A stretch of DNA of 64,000 bases from the NCBI GenBank assembly GCA_000508305.1, contig CP006977.1:714621-778620 (forward strand), given 5' to 3'. Under the pieces are notes generated by a model. It ran no database searches. It was not told where the DNA came from and saw only the letters and a list, made by a program, of their open reading frames with translations. Within the stretch, counting starts at the first letter, position 1. Each line of letters starts with the position of its first letter. Below are positions 1-8,978 of this stretch, piece by piece. The translations under genes and the position numbers were made by a program. The stretch comes from Sulfolobus acidocaldarius SUSAZ (GTDB lineage: Archaea > Thermoproteota > Thermoprotei_A > Sulfolobales > Sulfolobaceae).

Positions 1-1
1 A

Positions 2-1084
2 TTAGTGGAAAATTTAAAGAGAATTAAATATGAAAGATATGAGGTTATAATAGTTTCTGATGATGATGAGTCAAAATTCAGGGAGTATCTTGAGATTAAG
101 TTTCCAGAAAATTTTAGATTAATAAGGAGAGAGAGTAATAGCGGAGGTAAAGCTGGAGCACTTAATTTTGCCTCAAGAATATCTAAAGGAGATTACCTAG
201 TGTTTATGGACGCAGATGCGAGAGTTAAGGAAGATTTTCTTGAGCGTTTAAACAATAAAGACTATGTTGCATGTTCATTAAAAATAATAATTTATGATAT
301 CTCAACCAGTATCCAGTCATATTATGCGGAATTTACAGAGAAGGTTATGGATATGATGTTTAAAGGGCGTAGTAAATTAGGTCTACCTATATTTCCAAAT
401 GGCTCAGCCTTCTCTATCAGAAGGGACACTCTATTGAGTATAGGAGGATGGAAGGAAAACGCGATAGCTGAAGATCTTGAACTTGGAATAAGAATGTATT
501 TGAACAACCTTAGGAACCTATTTTGTGACGATATTGTCGTATTTTTGAAATCGCCCTATACACTAATGGATCTTTATAATCAAATACAGAGGTGGTCATA
601 TGGTTCCTCACAACTTCTCAAATCATCATTGAAACTTCTGACAAAAGGTATCAAAGGATTTGAAGGCTTACTATATTCCCAACAATGGGTCATTTATCCT
701 CTGTTTTTCACAGTTCTTGGTGTTTACGGAATACTTACACCCGTGTTTAATATAACTCAAACATACCTCCTGCTCCTCATCCTTATATATGGTATCTCTG
801 TTGTTTTTTACTCTCAGGTACTAAACCAGAAAAGGGTTGATATTAAAATATTGAAGACTATACTAGACGCCTCCATGACTGGATATCTTAAAGGACTATT
901 CGGTTTAAAGTATAAGTGGAGAGTAACTCCAAAAATATTAGATAAAGGGGGTAGATTAATCGAAGATAACAGTATTCCGTTAATAAGCATACCGTTTTAT
1001 TTAATATCCTTTTTCGATGCATCTATGGGTTTTGTACTTTCAAGTATAGTAATTCTATTAGTTGCACTCATTGAATCTTTCTAG
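2..1084 (+). CDS. Membrane-bound family 2 glycosyltransferase (5' truncated by window edge)
   Basis: Processive-type GT2 enzyme that should transfer sugar from a nucleotide donor at the cytoplasmic membrane. Visible motifs: DADAR (the DxD metal/nucleotide site) near residue 70, EDLELG near 158 and QRWSYG (the QxxRW motif of cellulose/hyaluronan-synthase-like enzymes) near 198. The C-terminal third holds several hydrophobic segments. The frame is open to the window edge, and the first strand of the GT-A fold is missing, so the GTG at 5 is probably internal. Acceptor and donor cannot be read from sequence; glycolipid or exopolysaccharide synthesis is an inference. Confidence 0.85.
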   Translation, partial: LVENLKRIKYERYEVIIVSDDDESKFREYLEIKFPENFRLIRRESNSGGKAGALNFASRISKGDYLVFMDADARVKEDFLERLNNKDYVACSLKIIIYDISTSIQSYYAEFTEKVMDMMFKGRSKLGLPIFPNGSAFSIRRDTLLSIGGWKENAIAEDLELGIRMYLNNLRNLFCDDIVVFLKSPYTLMDLYNQIQRWSYGSSQLLKSSLKLLTKGIKGFEGLLYSQQWVIYPLFFTVLGVYGILTPVFNITQTYLLLLILIYGISVVFYSQVLNQKRVDIKILKTILDASMTGYLKGLFGLKYKWRVTPKILDKGGRLIEDNSIPLISIPFYLISFFDASMGFVLSSIVILLVALIESF

Positions 1085-2167
1085 TCATGCTGAATGAATT
1101 TCAACTATATCTCCGTCTTCCAAAACGTGATCCGCACCTACTTTCTGACCAGGGAATTTCACCGATTTCCCCCAAACTCTTGCATACCCAAATCCTTCAG
1201 CTAATTCATTATGCAGTTTTCTAGCAACCTCAACAACTGTGGTTCCCCTCTTTACTATTAAGGGTTCCATGGAGGGTTTATCCTTTGGTTCTTTAGTGTA
1301 AACCCTTATTACATCAAGTATTTTGAATATTGCCTCTCTTAATCTATCTGTATCGTTTATTCTTATTACGAGTATCCCCTCTTCTGTGGTAAATTCTTCG
1401 TTGGATACTATTATTGCAGGTTTATATAGGCTAGTGCCGAAAACTTCTCTTTCAATATCATCAAGAGTTACCTCGCCTATTATTTTCACTAAAGCATTTC
1501 TAATACCAAAGCCCTCTAAATACCTTCTTACGTCGTCCTCATTAGTGTTAACTAATTTACCCATATTAACTATTCTTATCCCTAATCTCCCATACCTAGT
1601 TCTATCTATGATTACCTTCCCCTTTGGTTTTCTAAGAAAAATACCGTTGTTTTCTAGGTTGTCTCTTATTGATTTATATTCTTCCTTGTCCTTAACAACT
1701 ATTAATATTCCATCGCTATTTTTTGTCAGTCCTAGAACTCTTCCTATTAGACTTTTTGCCTCAAATATTAGCGGAGGGGTATTTAGCAATTGAATCTGCA
1801 CATCAAGGTACTTCATCATACCCGGTACTGGTAAATCCCGAGGATCTATTTTTACATTTGTGAGTTCTCTCATTAACCTATTTTTAAGCTCGTAGTCTCC
1901 CAATAACACAACCTGTCCAGCTCCCTCTTTTTCAATGAAGAATTGGAGACCCCTTTTTACTGAGGAGCTCTTCCTCCTCTCTAATTCAGCCTCGTCCTTG
2001 AGCTCTGCTAGTCTTCTTTTCGCCCAGTAAACTAGATTTTCTGTCCCTTTGTGCTTAGGTATTGCACTAAGGAACTCTTGAAGAGCCCTGATTTTCTCCT
2101 CTGGGGTTTTAGCGTCCATATATTTTATCCATTTAGCCTTAGCCTCAGCTGGTAAGTTAGTTACCAT
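1085..2167 (-). CDS. TGS-domain protein with degenerate DRG/Obg-like GTPase domain
   Basis: About 360 aa. The C-terminal ~80 residues are a clear TGS domain (GTTVVEVARKLH to VLEDGDIVEIHSA), as at the end of DRG/Rbg translation GTPases. The N-terminal part has the charged helices typical of DRG proteins. The G domain has lost its signature motifs: where GxxxxGKS should be there is GDYELKNRL, the usual DxPG reads NTPP, and no NKxD is visible. GTP hydrolysis is therefore doubtful. I chose ATG 2167 over TTG 2197; it overlaps rnhB by 11 nt. Last gene of the aIF2-beta/NMD3/rnhB cluster, which suggests a translation-linked role. Confidence 0.75.
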   Translation of the reverse strand: MVTNLPAEAKAKWIKYMDAKTPEEKIRALQEFLSAIPKHKGTENLVYWAKRRLAELKDEAELERRKSSSVKRGLQFFIEKEGAGQVVLLGDYELKNRLMRELTNVKIDPRDLPVPGMMKYLDVQIQLLNTPPLIFEAKSLIGRVLGLTKNSDGILIVVKDKEEYKSIRDNLENNGIFLRKPKGKVIIDRTRYGRLGIRIVNMGKLVNTNEDDVRRYLEGFGIRNALVKIIGEVTLDDIEREVFGTSLYKPAIIVSNEEFTTEEGILVIRINDTDRLREAIFKILDVIRVYTKEPKDKPSMEPLIVKRGTTVVEVARKLHNELAEGFGYARVWGKSVKFPGQKVGADHVLEDGDIVEIHSA

Positions 2168-2795
2168 CTCTTTTTCTAATATAATAATTAGGTGCAATGT
2201 CTTGTAAAATTTTCCAACTTCTCCTTATTATGGGTAAAGCACATGTGGGTTGTTTCGAATATAGGTCTTTAATCCATTCTACTGTTTTTTTATCCCCAGG
2301 ATATCCGCTTCCAAAGTCACCATACGTCTTCTTTAGCTCATTTATTATGCTGTCTCTTACTACTTTTGCTATTATACTCGCTGCACTTACCTCTACATAT
2401 TTTACATCAGCATTATTTTCCACTCTAGGGGAAGAATTGATATTAATGATCTCTCTTTCCACAGCATTAGCATTACCAACTTTATCGACAGTCACTATGG
2501 AAGGATTGTAGACAGACATGGAGTGAATTATCTGTATCATAGCCCTATAGGTAATTTCATTGAGATTTTCGGAATCTATCTCTTCAGGATACGCTTTCAC
2601 CACGGAAATAGCATAACTGTACTCTAAAATCACGCCGAAAAGATATTCCCTTTTCTTCCTGGTTAATTTTTTACTATCTTTTACACCTATTTCACTCAGA
2701 AATTTTAAAAAATTACTATCTATTGCGACGCCTGCTACGACCATAGGTCCTATAAGGGATCCTCTTCCCGCCTCATCGATTCCGACTAAAATCAT
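2157..2795 (-). CDS. rnhB: Ribonuclease HII
   Basis: Cleaves the RNA strand of RNA/DNA hybrids, including single ribonucleotides in DNA. The N-terminus GIDEAGRGSLIGPMV is the family signature with catalytic Asp7 and Glu8. SKKLTRKKR and the later VEVSAASIIAKVVRD with GSGYPGD are the remaining conserved blocks. At 212 aa it has the normal archaeal length. It overlaps the NMD3 gene upstream by 4 nt, so the two are probably co-transcribed. Confidence 0.95.
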   Translation of the reverse strand: MILVGIDEAGRGSLIGPMVVAGVAIDSNFLKFLSEIGVKDSKKLTRKKREYLFGVILEYSYAISVVKAYPEEIDSENLNEITYRAMIQIIHSMSVYNPSIVTVDKVGNANAVEREIININSSPRVENNADVKYVEVSAASIIAKVVRDSIINELKKTYGDFGSGYPGDKKTVEWIKDLYSKQPTCALPIIRRSWKILQDIAPNYYIRKRDGN

Positions 2796-3496
2796 ATTCT
2801 TACTGATATTACTAATTTAGCACTCTTTTTTCCATTTTTCATCCTTTCATCTTGAAAACTCTCTGTAATCTTAATATCCTTTATTGTAGACATTAAAGAG
2901 GACACTAGTCTTTTTGCAACTCCTTTATTTATGAAATAGTAATCTATTCCCTCTCTACCTTCAATCACATCTGACAGATTGGTAATGACTTCCTCATTGA
3001 AAAAGGATTCAAATACAGTCCTCTTACTTTGTGTGAATTCCCCAGTTTTAGTTCTCAGTTGTATTATAGCCTCATAATATCGTGACTTCCTTCTGAGGCA
3101 TGAAGGGCATAAAACTCTATCAACCTTTAAACTTATGGTCCTTGTAAGTCTAAAATCTCTATTACCTATTTTTCCTCGTATGTCTACATCTATGAATGGA
3201 TGGTCATTATAATCTAACCATTGTTTCACTATTGTATATTCCACATCAGTTACGTTTGGATCTGTTTTGATATTCCTATCGATTTCACGATAAACTATGG
3301 AAGTTAAAGGGTCTTGATCTGTACTTTTTATCCACCTTCCTGAGACCCATTCAGATCCACAAACCTTACAGTATTTTCCTTGAATTTCAGTTGGTACTGT
3401 TATTAATTCCTTGATTTTCATGTAACAGTCTATGCATAATCTATCAATTAATTCCACGTTTTCTTTTCCGCATGATACACAAAAGTGTCTACTCAC
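2792..3496 (-). CDS. Archaeal NMD3 family protein
   Basis: Homologue of the N-terminal part of eukaryotic NMD3, the 60S-subunit export adaptor; in archaea it is thought to act in large-subunit assembly. It carries two N-terminal CxxC pairs (FCVSCGKEN and LCIDC), a third at YCKVCGSEW and a fourth at LCPSCLRRK, consistent with zinc binding. At 234 aa it lacks the eukaryotic C-terminal export extension. It overlaps DUF424 by 4 nt and rnhB by 4 nt in a translational operon. Confidence 0.88.
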   Translation of the reverse strand: MSRHFCVSCGKENVELIDRLCIDCYMKIKELITVPTEIQGKYCKVCGSEWVSGRWIKSTDQDPLTSIVYREIDRNIKTDPNVTDVEYTIVKQWLDYNDHPFIDVDIRGKIGNRDFRLTRTISLKVDRVLCPSCLRRKSRYYEAIIQLRTKTGEFTQSKRTVFESFFNEEVITNLSDVIEGREGIDYYFINKGVAKRLVSSLMSTIKDIKITESFQDERMKNGKKSAKLVISVRI

Positions 3497-3852
3497 GATT
3501 CTAAGTTATATATTTGCGCAAATTTAATTCCTTTCACTTCAATAACTCCTTCCTTTGCCACAAATCCCCTTTTTATAGCTTCCTCCACAACTTTATTACC
3601 AACTATACTTACAGCTGTAGCACTATTTATCAGGGAAAAAGCATATTCTAACCCTACTTCTTGACCACCAAAGAACTCCTCATTAACCACTAGTCTAAGA
3701 TTGTTCTCCTCAAATGTCTTACCTAAGGTTTCTCTTTCACAGATGTTAACAAGAGTGTAATTGTCTCTCTTTATGACGTTCAGTATTACTCTATCGTTCA
3801 AAACTGTTTCACCGGTGTTTGAGCTCCACAGGCTAAGCAAGATATAATCCAA
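3493..3852 (-). CDS. DUF424 family protein
   Basis: 119 aa archaeal protein that matches the DUF424 family, commonly found beside aIF2-beta. Motifs: ICERETLGKTFEE, NEEFFGGQEVG and a hydrophobic stretch SLINSATAVSIVGNKVVEEAIKRG. No catalytic residues are evident and the function is unknown. It overlaps the 3' end of aIF2-beta by 55 nt in another frame, unusually long for genes that are both conserved, which suggests translational coupling. Confidence 0.85.
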   Translation of the reverse strand: MDYILLSLWSSNTGETVLNDRVILNVIKRDNYTLVNICERETLGKTFEENNLRLVVNEEFFGGQEVGLEYAFSLINSATAVSIVGNKVVEEAIKRGFVAKEGVIEVKGIKFAQIYNLES

Positions 3853-4223
3853 ACCTTCTTATCTCTCTTTAATATAGTATCAAAACTTCTGCATGTACTG
3901 CACTGTACGTACATTTTCAAAAACCTTTCCATAAGCATAGTCACTACCTGAGACGAAAATTTTCCTTGAATCACAAGTTGACCATTTTCTCCTAAGCTCC
4001 CAGGTGCAGCTAGTTCCTTAAGTAAATATCTCATACATAATTTATCCTCTCTCCTTATCCTATCACAATATTCGCTGAAGTTTCTGATTATCGTTGTATT
4101 TCCCACTTGTAGTACGATTAGGTTAGGTAAGTTTTGTTGCCCTGATTTTTGTGCCTTGTCTGGTAGCCTATCATATAATCTATCTAACAACTGCTCGTAA
4201 TTCTTATCGACTTTGATTGTCAC
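3798..4223 (-). CDS. Translation initiation factor aIF2, beta subunit
   Basis: Subunit of the heterotrimeric factor that delivers initiator tRNA to the 30S ribosome. The central domain (about residues 25-100) is followed by a C-terminal zinc ribbon with Cys108, Cys111, Cys129 and Cys132. At 141 aa it has the standard archaeal length, without the lysine-rich N-terminus of eukaryotic eIF2-beta. First gene of a five-gene minus-strand cluster and divergent from the methylthiotransferase gene, with 39 bp between the two starts. Confidence 0.95.
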   Translation of the reverse strand: MTIKVDKNYEQLLDRLYDRLPDKAQKSGQQNLPNLIVLQVGNTTIIRNFSEYCDRIRREDKLCMRYLLKELAAPGSLGENGQLVIQGKFSSQVVTMLMERFLKMYVQCSTCRSFDTILKRDKKVWIISCLACGAQTPVKQF

Positions 4224-4262
4224 AACTAATCTTAAGAGTTTGAAGTTTAAAATACTTAATCT

Positions 4263-5528
4263 ATGCGAGTGTACATTGAAACTTATGGGTGTGCTCTAAA
4301 CAAAGGAGACAGCTACATTATGATGACTTTACTTAAGGACAAGGGGCACGAGATAGTTGACAATATACAAGATGCCGAAATCTTGGTAATAAACACTTGT
4401 GCTGTGAGGTTAGAGACTGAGGAAAGAATGAAACAACGAATCAAAGAGTTGAAAAAATATAATGACAAAAGACTGGTTGTGGCAGGCTGTTTAGCAAGTG
4501 CTGAACCTGCTGTCGTAGTGAGCTTAGCTCCTGAGGCATCTGTTATAGGACCACAAAGCGTGCAAAAGATAGTAGATGTAGTGGAGAACAGTAAGCAACG
4601 TCAAGTTTATCTGAATGAGGATAAGCCACTTATTACACCCAAGGTATTTGACGGTAAGATTGCTATATTACCTATAGCTGATGGTTGCGCAGGGGATTGT
4701 AATTTCTGTATAACAAAATTAGCAAGGAGAAAGTTAAGGAGTTATCCACCACATTTGATAGTCGAGAGTGTGAGAGATGCAGTTAAGAAAGGAGCAGTTG
4801 AAATAGAACTATCTGGTCAAGACACTGCAGCTTACGGGCTAGATCTGGGTCAGATTAAACTTTCGGATTTGGTGGGGAAAGTAACTGAGGTAGAAGGAGA
4901 CTTCATGATTAGGATTGGTATGATGACACCTGAACAGGCTATGAGAAATATAGATGGAATTATAGAGGTGATGAAAGAAACCAAGGTGTACAAGTTCATT
5001 CATTTGCCCGTTCAGAGTGGAGACGACAATGTCTTAAAACTTATGAATAGAAAGTACACAGTAGATGAGTACAAAGACTTAGTTAAGGAAATACGTAAAA
5101 AGGTACCTATTGTGAACATAACCACAGATATTATCATTGGACACCCTGGTGAAGACGAGAACGCTTTTAGAAACACTTTAGAGCTAATGAGAGATATCAA
5201 ATTTGAACGTGTTCATTTAGCAATGTATTCTATACGCCCTAATACTAGAAGTGCTTCCATGAAACAAGTTCCTGATCCAGTGAAAAAAGAGAGAATTCAA
5301 ATTGCAAATAAGCTTTATGAGGAATTGGCGTATGAAGTGCACTCAGACTATTTAAATTCAATAGCCTCAGTAATTACAACAGAGTATGGAAGAAAGGGTT
5401 CTGTGATTGGTAGAACACTGAATTACATTCCTGTAGTCATAAGGCAAAATGTTGAATTAGGAAAAAGAATTAATGTGAGAATAAATGAAGCTTCCTTCTA
5501 CGATTTAAGAGGCGAACCTATTTCTTAA
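4263..5528 (+). CDS. tRNA t6A37 methylthiotransferase (radical SAM, CDKAL1/MtaB-like)
   Basis: Converts t6A to ms2t6A at position 37 of tRNAs. The N-terminal UPF0004 domain has three cluster-binding cysteines (C10, C46, C76). The radical-SAM CxxxCxxC motif is C142-C146-C149, and a TRAM-like C-terminal domain follows (about 355-421). 421 aa is normal for the archaeal and eukaryotic e-MtaB group. A single gene with its own promoter in the short gap upstream. Confidence 0.92.
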   Translation: MRVYIETYGCALNKGDSYIMMTLLKDKGHEIVDNIQDAEILVINTCAVRLETEERMKQRIKELKKYNDKRLVVAGCLASAEPAVVVSLAPEASVIGPQSVQKIVDVVENSKQRQVYLNEDKPLITPKVFDGKIAILPIADGCAGDCNFCITKLARRKLRSYPPHLIVESVRDAVKKGAVEIELSGQDTAAYGLDLGQIKLSDLVGKVTEVEGDFMIRIGMMTPEQAMRNIDGIIEVMKETKVYKFIHLPVQSGDDNVLKLMNRKYTVDEYKDLVKEIRKKVPIVNITTDIIIGHPGEDENAFRNTLELMRDIKFERVHLAMYSIRPNTRSASMKQVPDPVKKERIQIANKLYEELAYEVHSDYLNSIASVITTEYGRKGSVIGRTLNYIPVVIRQNVELGKRINVRINEASFYDLRGEPIS

Positions 5529-5561
5529 AAGATTTTAAACTATTGAAATAAACTACATCAC

Positions 5562-6740
5562 ATGAATAATGTATATATATTATCTGCAGTTAGAACTCCT
5601 TTGGGGAAATTCGGAGGATTACTTAAGGATATTTCTCCATCAGAATTAGGGTCAGTTGTAATTCGAGAGGCTGTTAACAGGGCTAAAGTTGATCCTAAAC
5701 TAATTGACATAGTTATAATGGGAAATGTTCTTAGAGCTGGTCATGGTCAAGATTTAGCCAGGCAGGCATCTATAAAAGCCAGTATACCTGCAAAAACAGA
5801 CGCTTATTGTGTAGATATGGTTTGTTCATCAGGTATGATAAGTACAATAAATGCAGTCCAAATGATAAAAAGTGAAGATGCAGACATCGTTGTTGCGGGC
5901 GGAATGGAAAGTATGAGTAGAGCTTCATTCGCAATAGGTAGTGAAATAAGATGGGGAACGAAAATGCTCATGAACAAGTCATTAGACATTATCGATACAA
6001 TGATAATAGATGGTCTTACTGATCCTTTTAATTTTAAGGTTATGGGTCAAGAGGCTGATATGGTAGCAAGAGAACATGAAATCACCAGAAGAGAGCTCGA
6101 TGAGGTTGCTTATGAAAGTCACAAGAGGGCATCCATAGCCACAGAAAAGGGATACTTTAAAGACGAAATAGTGCCCCTTAATGTGGATGGTCGTATTGTA
6201 GATAAGGATGAAGGAATTAGGGCGGACACTACACCTGAAAAGCTTCTTCAACTCAAGCCTGCTTTTGGTTCTGACGGACTTCATACAGCAGGTAACTCGT
6301 CGCAAATAAGTGATGGTGCTGCTGCTCTGGTTTTCGTGAGCGAAAGTGCAGTCAGGAAATTCAAGTTAGAGCCGATAGCCAGAGTAGTGGGATATAGTTG
6401 GATAGGTATTGAAAGCTGGAAATTCCCTGTGGCGCCAATATATTCAGTTAAGAAGCTCCTGGATAAAATTAACATTCCATTATCTAAGTTTGATTATTTT
6501 GAAAACAATGAAGCCTTTGCCGTGAATAATGTGTTGTTTAACAGATATTTAGGTGTATCTTATGATAAGTTGAACGTTTATGGGGGAGCGATAGCACTGG
6601 GTCACCCTATAGGTGCCAGTGGGTCAAGAATACTTGTCACATTACTGAACGTTCTGAAGAAAATGAATGGAAAATACGGTATTGCGAGTATATGTCACGG
6701 AATAGGTGGTTCCACAGCAATAGCAGTAGAACTACTATAG
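5562..6740 (+). CDS. Thiolase (acetyl-CoA C-acetyltransferase)
   Basis: 392 aa thiolase with all catalytic blocks: the nucleophile Cys near residue 88 in DMVCSSGM, the NEAFAVNN block, GHPIGASGSR with its catalytic His, and the C-terminal CHGIGGST cysteine. The complete active site separates it from the shorter SCP2-type archaeal thiolases linked to HMG-CoA synthase. Likely direction is acetoacetyl-CoA cleavage or formation. It stands alone 33 bp after the methylthiotransferase gene, without other beta-oxidation genes nearby. Confidence 0.9.
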   Translation: MNNVYILSAVRTPLGKFGGLLKDISPSELGSVVIREAVNRAKVDPKLIDIVIMGNVLRAGHGQDLARQASIKASIPAKTDAYCVDMVCSSGMISTINAVQMIKSEDADIVVAGGMESMSRASFAIGSEIRWGTKMLMNKSLDIIDTMIIDGLTDPFNFKVMGQEADMVAREHEITRRELDEVAYESHKRASIATEKGYFKDEIVPLNVDGRIVDKDEGIRADTTPEKLLQLKPAFGSDGLHTAGNSSQISDGAAALVFVSESAVRKFKLEPIARVVGYSWIGIESWKFPVAPIYSVKKLLDKINIPLSKFDYFENNEAFAVNNVLFNRYLGVSYDKLNVYGGAIALGHPIGASGSRILVTLLNVLKKMNGKYGIASICHGIGGSTAIAVELL

Positions 6741-6784
6741 CTTTTTAGGTTTTGTGTTTTAATTATGATTGGTGGTAGACTAGT

Positions 6785-7111
6785 TTGGCAAAGAAAAAGT
6801 CGAATACAGAGCAACCTACAAGAGAGGTTGTCAAGCCTATAGAAGGCGAGGTAATATGTGTTGTAAAGAAGCTTTTTGGAGGAGAACATGTACAGGTCAT
6901 ATGTACTGATGGAAAAGAGAGACTAGGTAGAATTCCAGGCAAACTCAAAAAGAAAGTCTGGATAAGAGAAGGAGATGTGGTTTTGGCTGCCCCTTGGGAC
7001 TTTCAGCCTAATAAGTGTGACATAGTATATAGGTATACGGAAAGTGAAGTAAGAAGATTAGTGGAAGACAAGGTCATCAGCCAGGATGTGATAGAACAGC
7101 TCAGAGGATAA
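6785..7111 (+). CDS. Translation initiation factor aIF1A
   Basis: OB-fold factor that occupies the A site during initiation. 108 aa with basic N-terminus MAKKKSN, OB-fold core [18 protein letters not shown] and [19 protein letters not shown], then the conserved AAPWDFQ. Starts with TTG; no ATG lies upstream in frame before the preceding gene. Followed after only 4 bp by the Rio1 gene, so an operon of initiation and small-subunit biogenesis is likely. Confidence 0.95.
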
Positions 7112-7115
7112 TTCT

Positions 7116-7871
7116 TTGTCACGAAACAAAAGGAGAAAAGAGGAAAAAAGAATCAAAGATGCTGATTTATTTAAAGTGGTTGATTCCACTCTAGATACAA
7201 GAACTTATTCCGATTTATATTATATTTCAAGAAAATTAAATATAAAAACTATTTATGGTGCAGTTTCAGCTGGTAAAGAGGCAAAAATATATCCAGCCCT
7301 AACTGAGAATGAAGAGTGGTATGCAGTAAAAATTTATTATGTTTCTACTGCATCAAGCAAAAGAGCCATAGAGAGGTATACTTTTGGTGATCCGAGGTTT
7401 GAAGGTGTAAGGGCTTCAAATACATTAAAACTTATAGAAGTATGGGCTAAGAAAGAGTTCAAAAATCTCTCTAAAATGTATGATTCACATGTCTCAGTAC
7501 CTAAGCCGATATACGTTCACAAGAACATTTTAATTATGGAATTCATAGGTGATAACGGTGTTAGAGCACCATTATTGAAGGAACTACGTTCTGAAGACGT
7601 CAATGAGGACTTGTATAAAACTATAATAGATCAAATTGTCATAATGGCGAATAAAGCAGAATTAGTTCATGGGGATCTAAGTGAATATAACATTATGGTT
7701 TTTGATGGTAAACCGTATATAATAGATGTTAGCCAAGCCATAGATTTGATTCATCCTAACGCGAGGGAATTTTTAGTCAGAGATATTCGAAATATTAATT
7801 CTTTCTTTATGAGTAATGGTATAAATGTGATGAGCGAGGCGGAAATATTAACTCGCTTTATCAAAATTTAA
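7116..7871 (+). CDS. RIO1-type serine/threonine protein kinase
   Basis: Atypical kinase needed for late small-subunit (pre-30S) maturation. Visible: glycine-poor P-loop GAVSAGKEAKIY, catalytic loop HGDLSEYN and metal-binding IDVSQA, all typical of RIO kinases. TTG start just after aIF1A. 251 aa is the usual archaeal RIO1 length. Lies between aIF1A and the Dim2-like KH protein; all three act on the small ribosomal subunit. Confidence 0.93.
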   Translation: MSRNKRRKEEKRIKDADLFKVVDSTLDTRTYSDLYYISRKLNIKTIYGAVSAGKEAKIYPALTENEEWYAVKIYYVSTASSKRAIERYTFGDPRFEGVRASNTLKLIEVWAKKEFKNLSKMYDSHVSVPKPIYVHKNILIMEFIGDNGVRAPLLKELRSEDVNEDLYKTIIDQIVIMANKAELVHGDLSEYNIMVFDGKPYIIDVSQAIDLIHPNAREFLVRDIRNINSFFMSNGINVMSEAEILTRFIKI

Positions 7872-7882
7872 TATGAGTAACT

Positions 7883-8422
7883 ATGATGTATGTGACTGTA
7901 CCAGATGAGAGGCTTGATTTAATTAAAACTTTATCAAAACGTATTGAAGAAATAAGTAATACTACCATTAATTTTGACGAGGTGACTAAACAGATCAGAG
8001 TTATTCCAAAGGATAATAATTCATATAACGCCATGAAAGTTATATCGGTAATAAACGCCTTAGGTTTTGGTTTCGAACCAAATGATGCTATGAGACTAAT
8101 GAGTGATGATTATGGACTTGAAATCATAAACTTAAAGGAATTCACTAATTCAGTAAATTCTTTGAGGAGGATAAAAGGTAGGGTGATAGGTGAAAAAGGT
8201 AAAACTAAGAGGACAATAGAAGAATACACAGGTGTTATTGTCCTGGTAAAGGACCATGAGATCGGACTTTTGGGAAACATAGAGCAATTAAGTATTGCTA
8301 AAAGGGCTATCGAATTACTTATTGAGGGTAAAGAGCACAATACTGTGTACAAGTACTTGGATAAGGCAGAAAGCTACGCTATGTTATCTAACGCTAATAG
8401 AAATTTAAAGGAAGGTCTCTAA
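7883..8422 (+). CDS. KH-domain RNA-binding protein, Dim2/Pno1-like
   Basis: 179 aa protein with two KH-like domains; the second carries the GxxG-type loop in RRIKGRVIGEKGKTKRTIEEYTG. Archaeal Dim2 homologues bind near the 3' end of 16S rRNA and assist 30S maturation, partnering with RIO kinases. The upstream Rio1 gene ends 11 bp before it, supporting that role. The start is one of two adjacent ATG codons. Its last 18 nt overlap the convergent nuclease-like gene. Confidence 0.88.
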   Translation: MMYVTVPDERLDLIKTLSKRIEEISNTTINFDEVTKQIRVIPKDNNSYNAMKVISVINALGFGFEPNDAMRLMSDDYGLEIINLKEFTNSVNSLRRIKGRVIGEKGKTKRTIEEYTGVIVLVKDHEIGLLGNIEQLSIAKRAIELLIEGKEHNTVYKYLDKAESYAMLSNANRNLKEGL

Positions 8423-8941
8423 AAGGCTTAGTGCGTCCCTGTTATATCTTGTAGTATAGATTTTTATTACTTTTTCATAGCTGCTAAGAATTGTCTTGTA
8501 TTTATCATCAGAAGTTATTTCCTTTAGTTTTTCTACATTGTTACTGTAAATATACCTAAAAACATTAAACAGTAATCTTTTAGGTTCGCTCAAGACCTCT
8601 TCCGTATTAAATAAATGGGGGCTCGGAGTCATGACCAATGTCAAGTGGGTTCCGTCCAATCTGGCTATCATTGCTATCTTATGTGCGCTATATTCCCTGG
8701 TAGGTGATTTTTTTGTCGCCTTTACTTCCACATAATATTTACTTCCATCTTTTTCTGCTTCTATATCATGTGTTGGTAGATCAACATACTTGACATTCAT
8801 AAAATTCATATCCTGTAAAACTTTCATTGCTTTCATTTCCATAGCGAACCCGAGAATTATTCCCCTCGCCTTATCAATCGCGTACTCAATTTCATCATCA
8901 GTCAAATCATATTCTTGTCTTAACTCTTCTAATATTCTCAC
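8405..8941 (-). CDS. PD-(D/E)XK nuclease-like protein
   Basis: 178 aa protein that I do not recognise beyond its core. Residues 53-75 fit a PD-(D/E)XK nuclease site: Asp59 followed by YVEVKATKKS with Glu72 and Lys74. A helical N-terminus precedes it. Such folds occur in DNA repair, restriction and tRNA-intron enzymes. Convergent with the KH gene, overlapping by 18 nt. A DNA or RNA repair role is inference only. Confidence 0.65.
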   Translation of the reverse strand: MRILEELRQEYDLTDDEIEYAIDKARGIILGFAMEMKAMKVLQDMNFMNVKYVDLPTHDIEAEKDGSKYYVEVKATKKSPTREYSAHKIAMIARLDGTHLTLVMTPSPHLFNTEEVLSEPKRLLFNVFRYIYSNNVEKLKEITSDDKYKTILSSYEKVIKIYTTRYNRDALSLLETFL

Positions 8942-8978
8942 ATGATATATTTTTAATAATCATTTAAAAGTTTTAGTA

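Noticed and set aside
1323-1793. 156-codon plus-strand ORF inside the TGS gene
   Set aside because: Antisense shadow with low-complexity hydrophobic translation; the minus-strand TGS protein explains the region.
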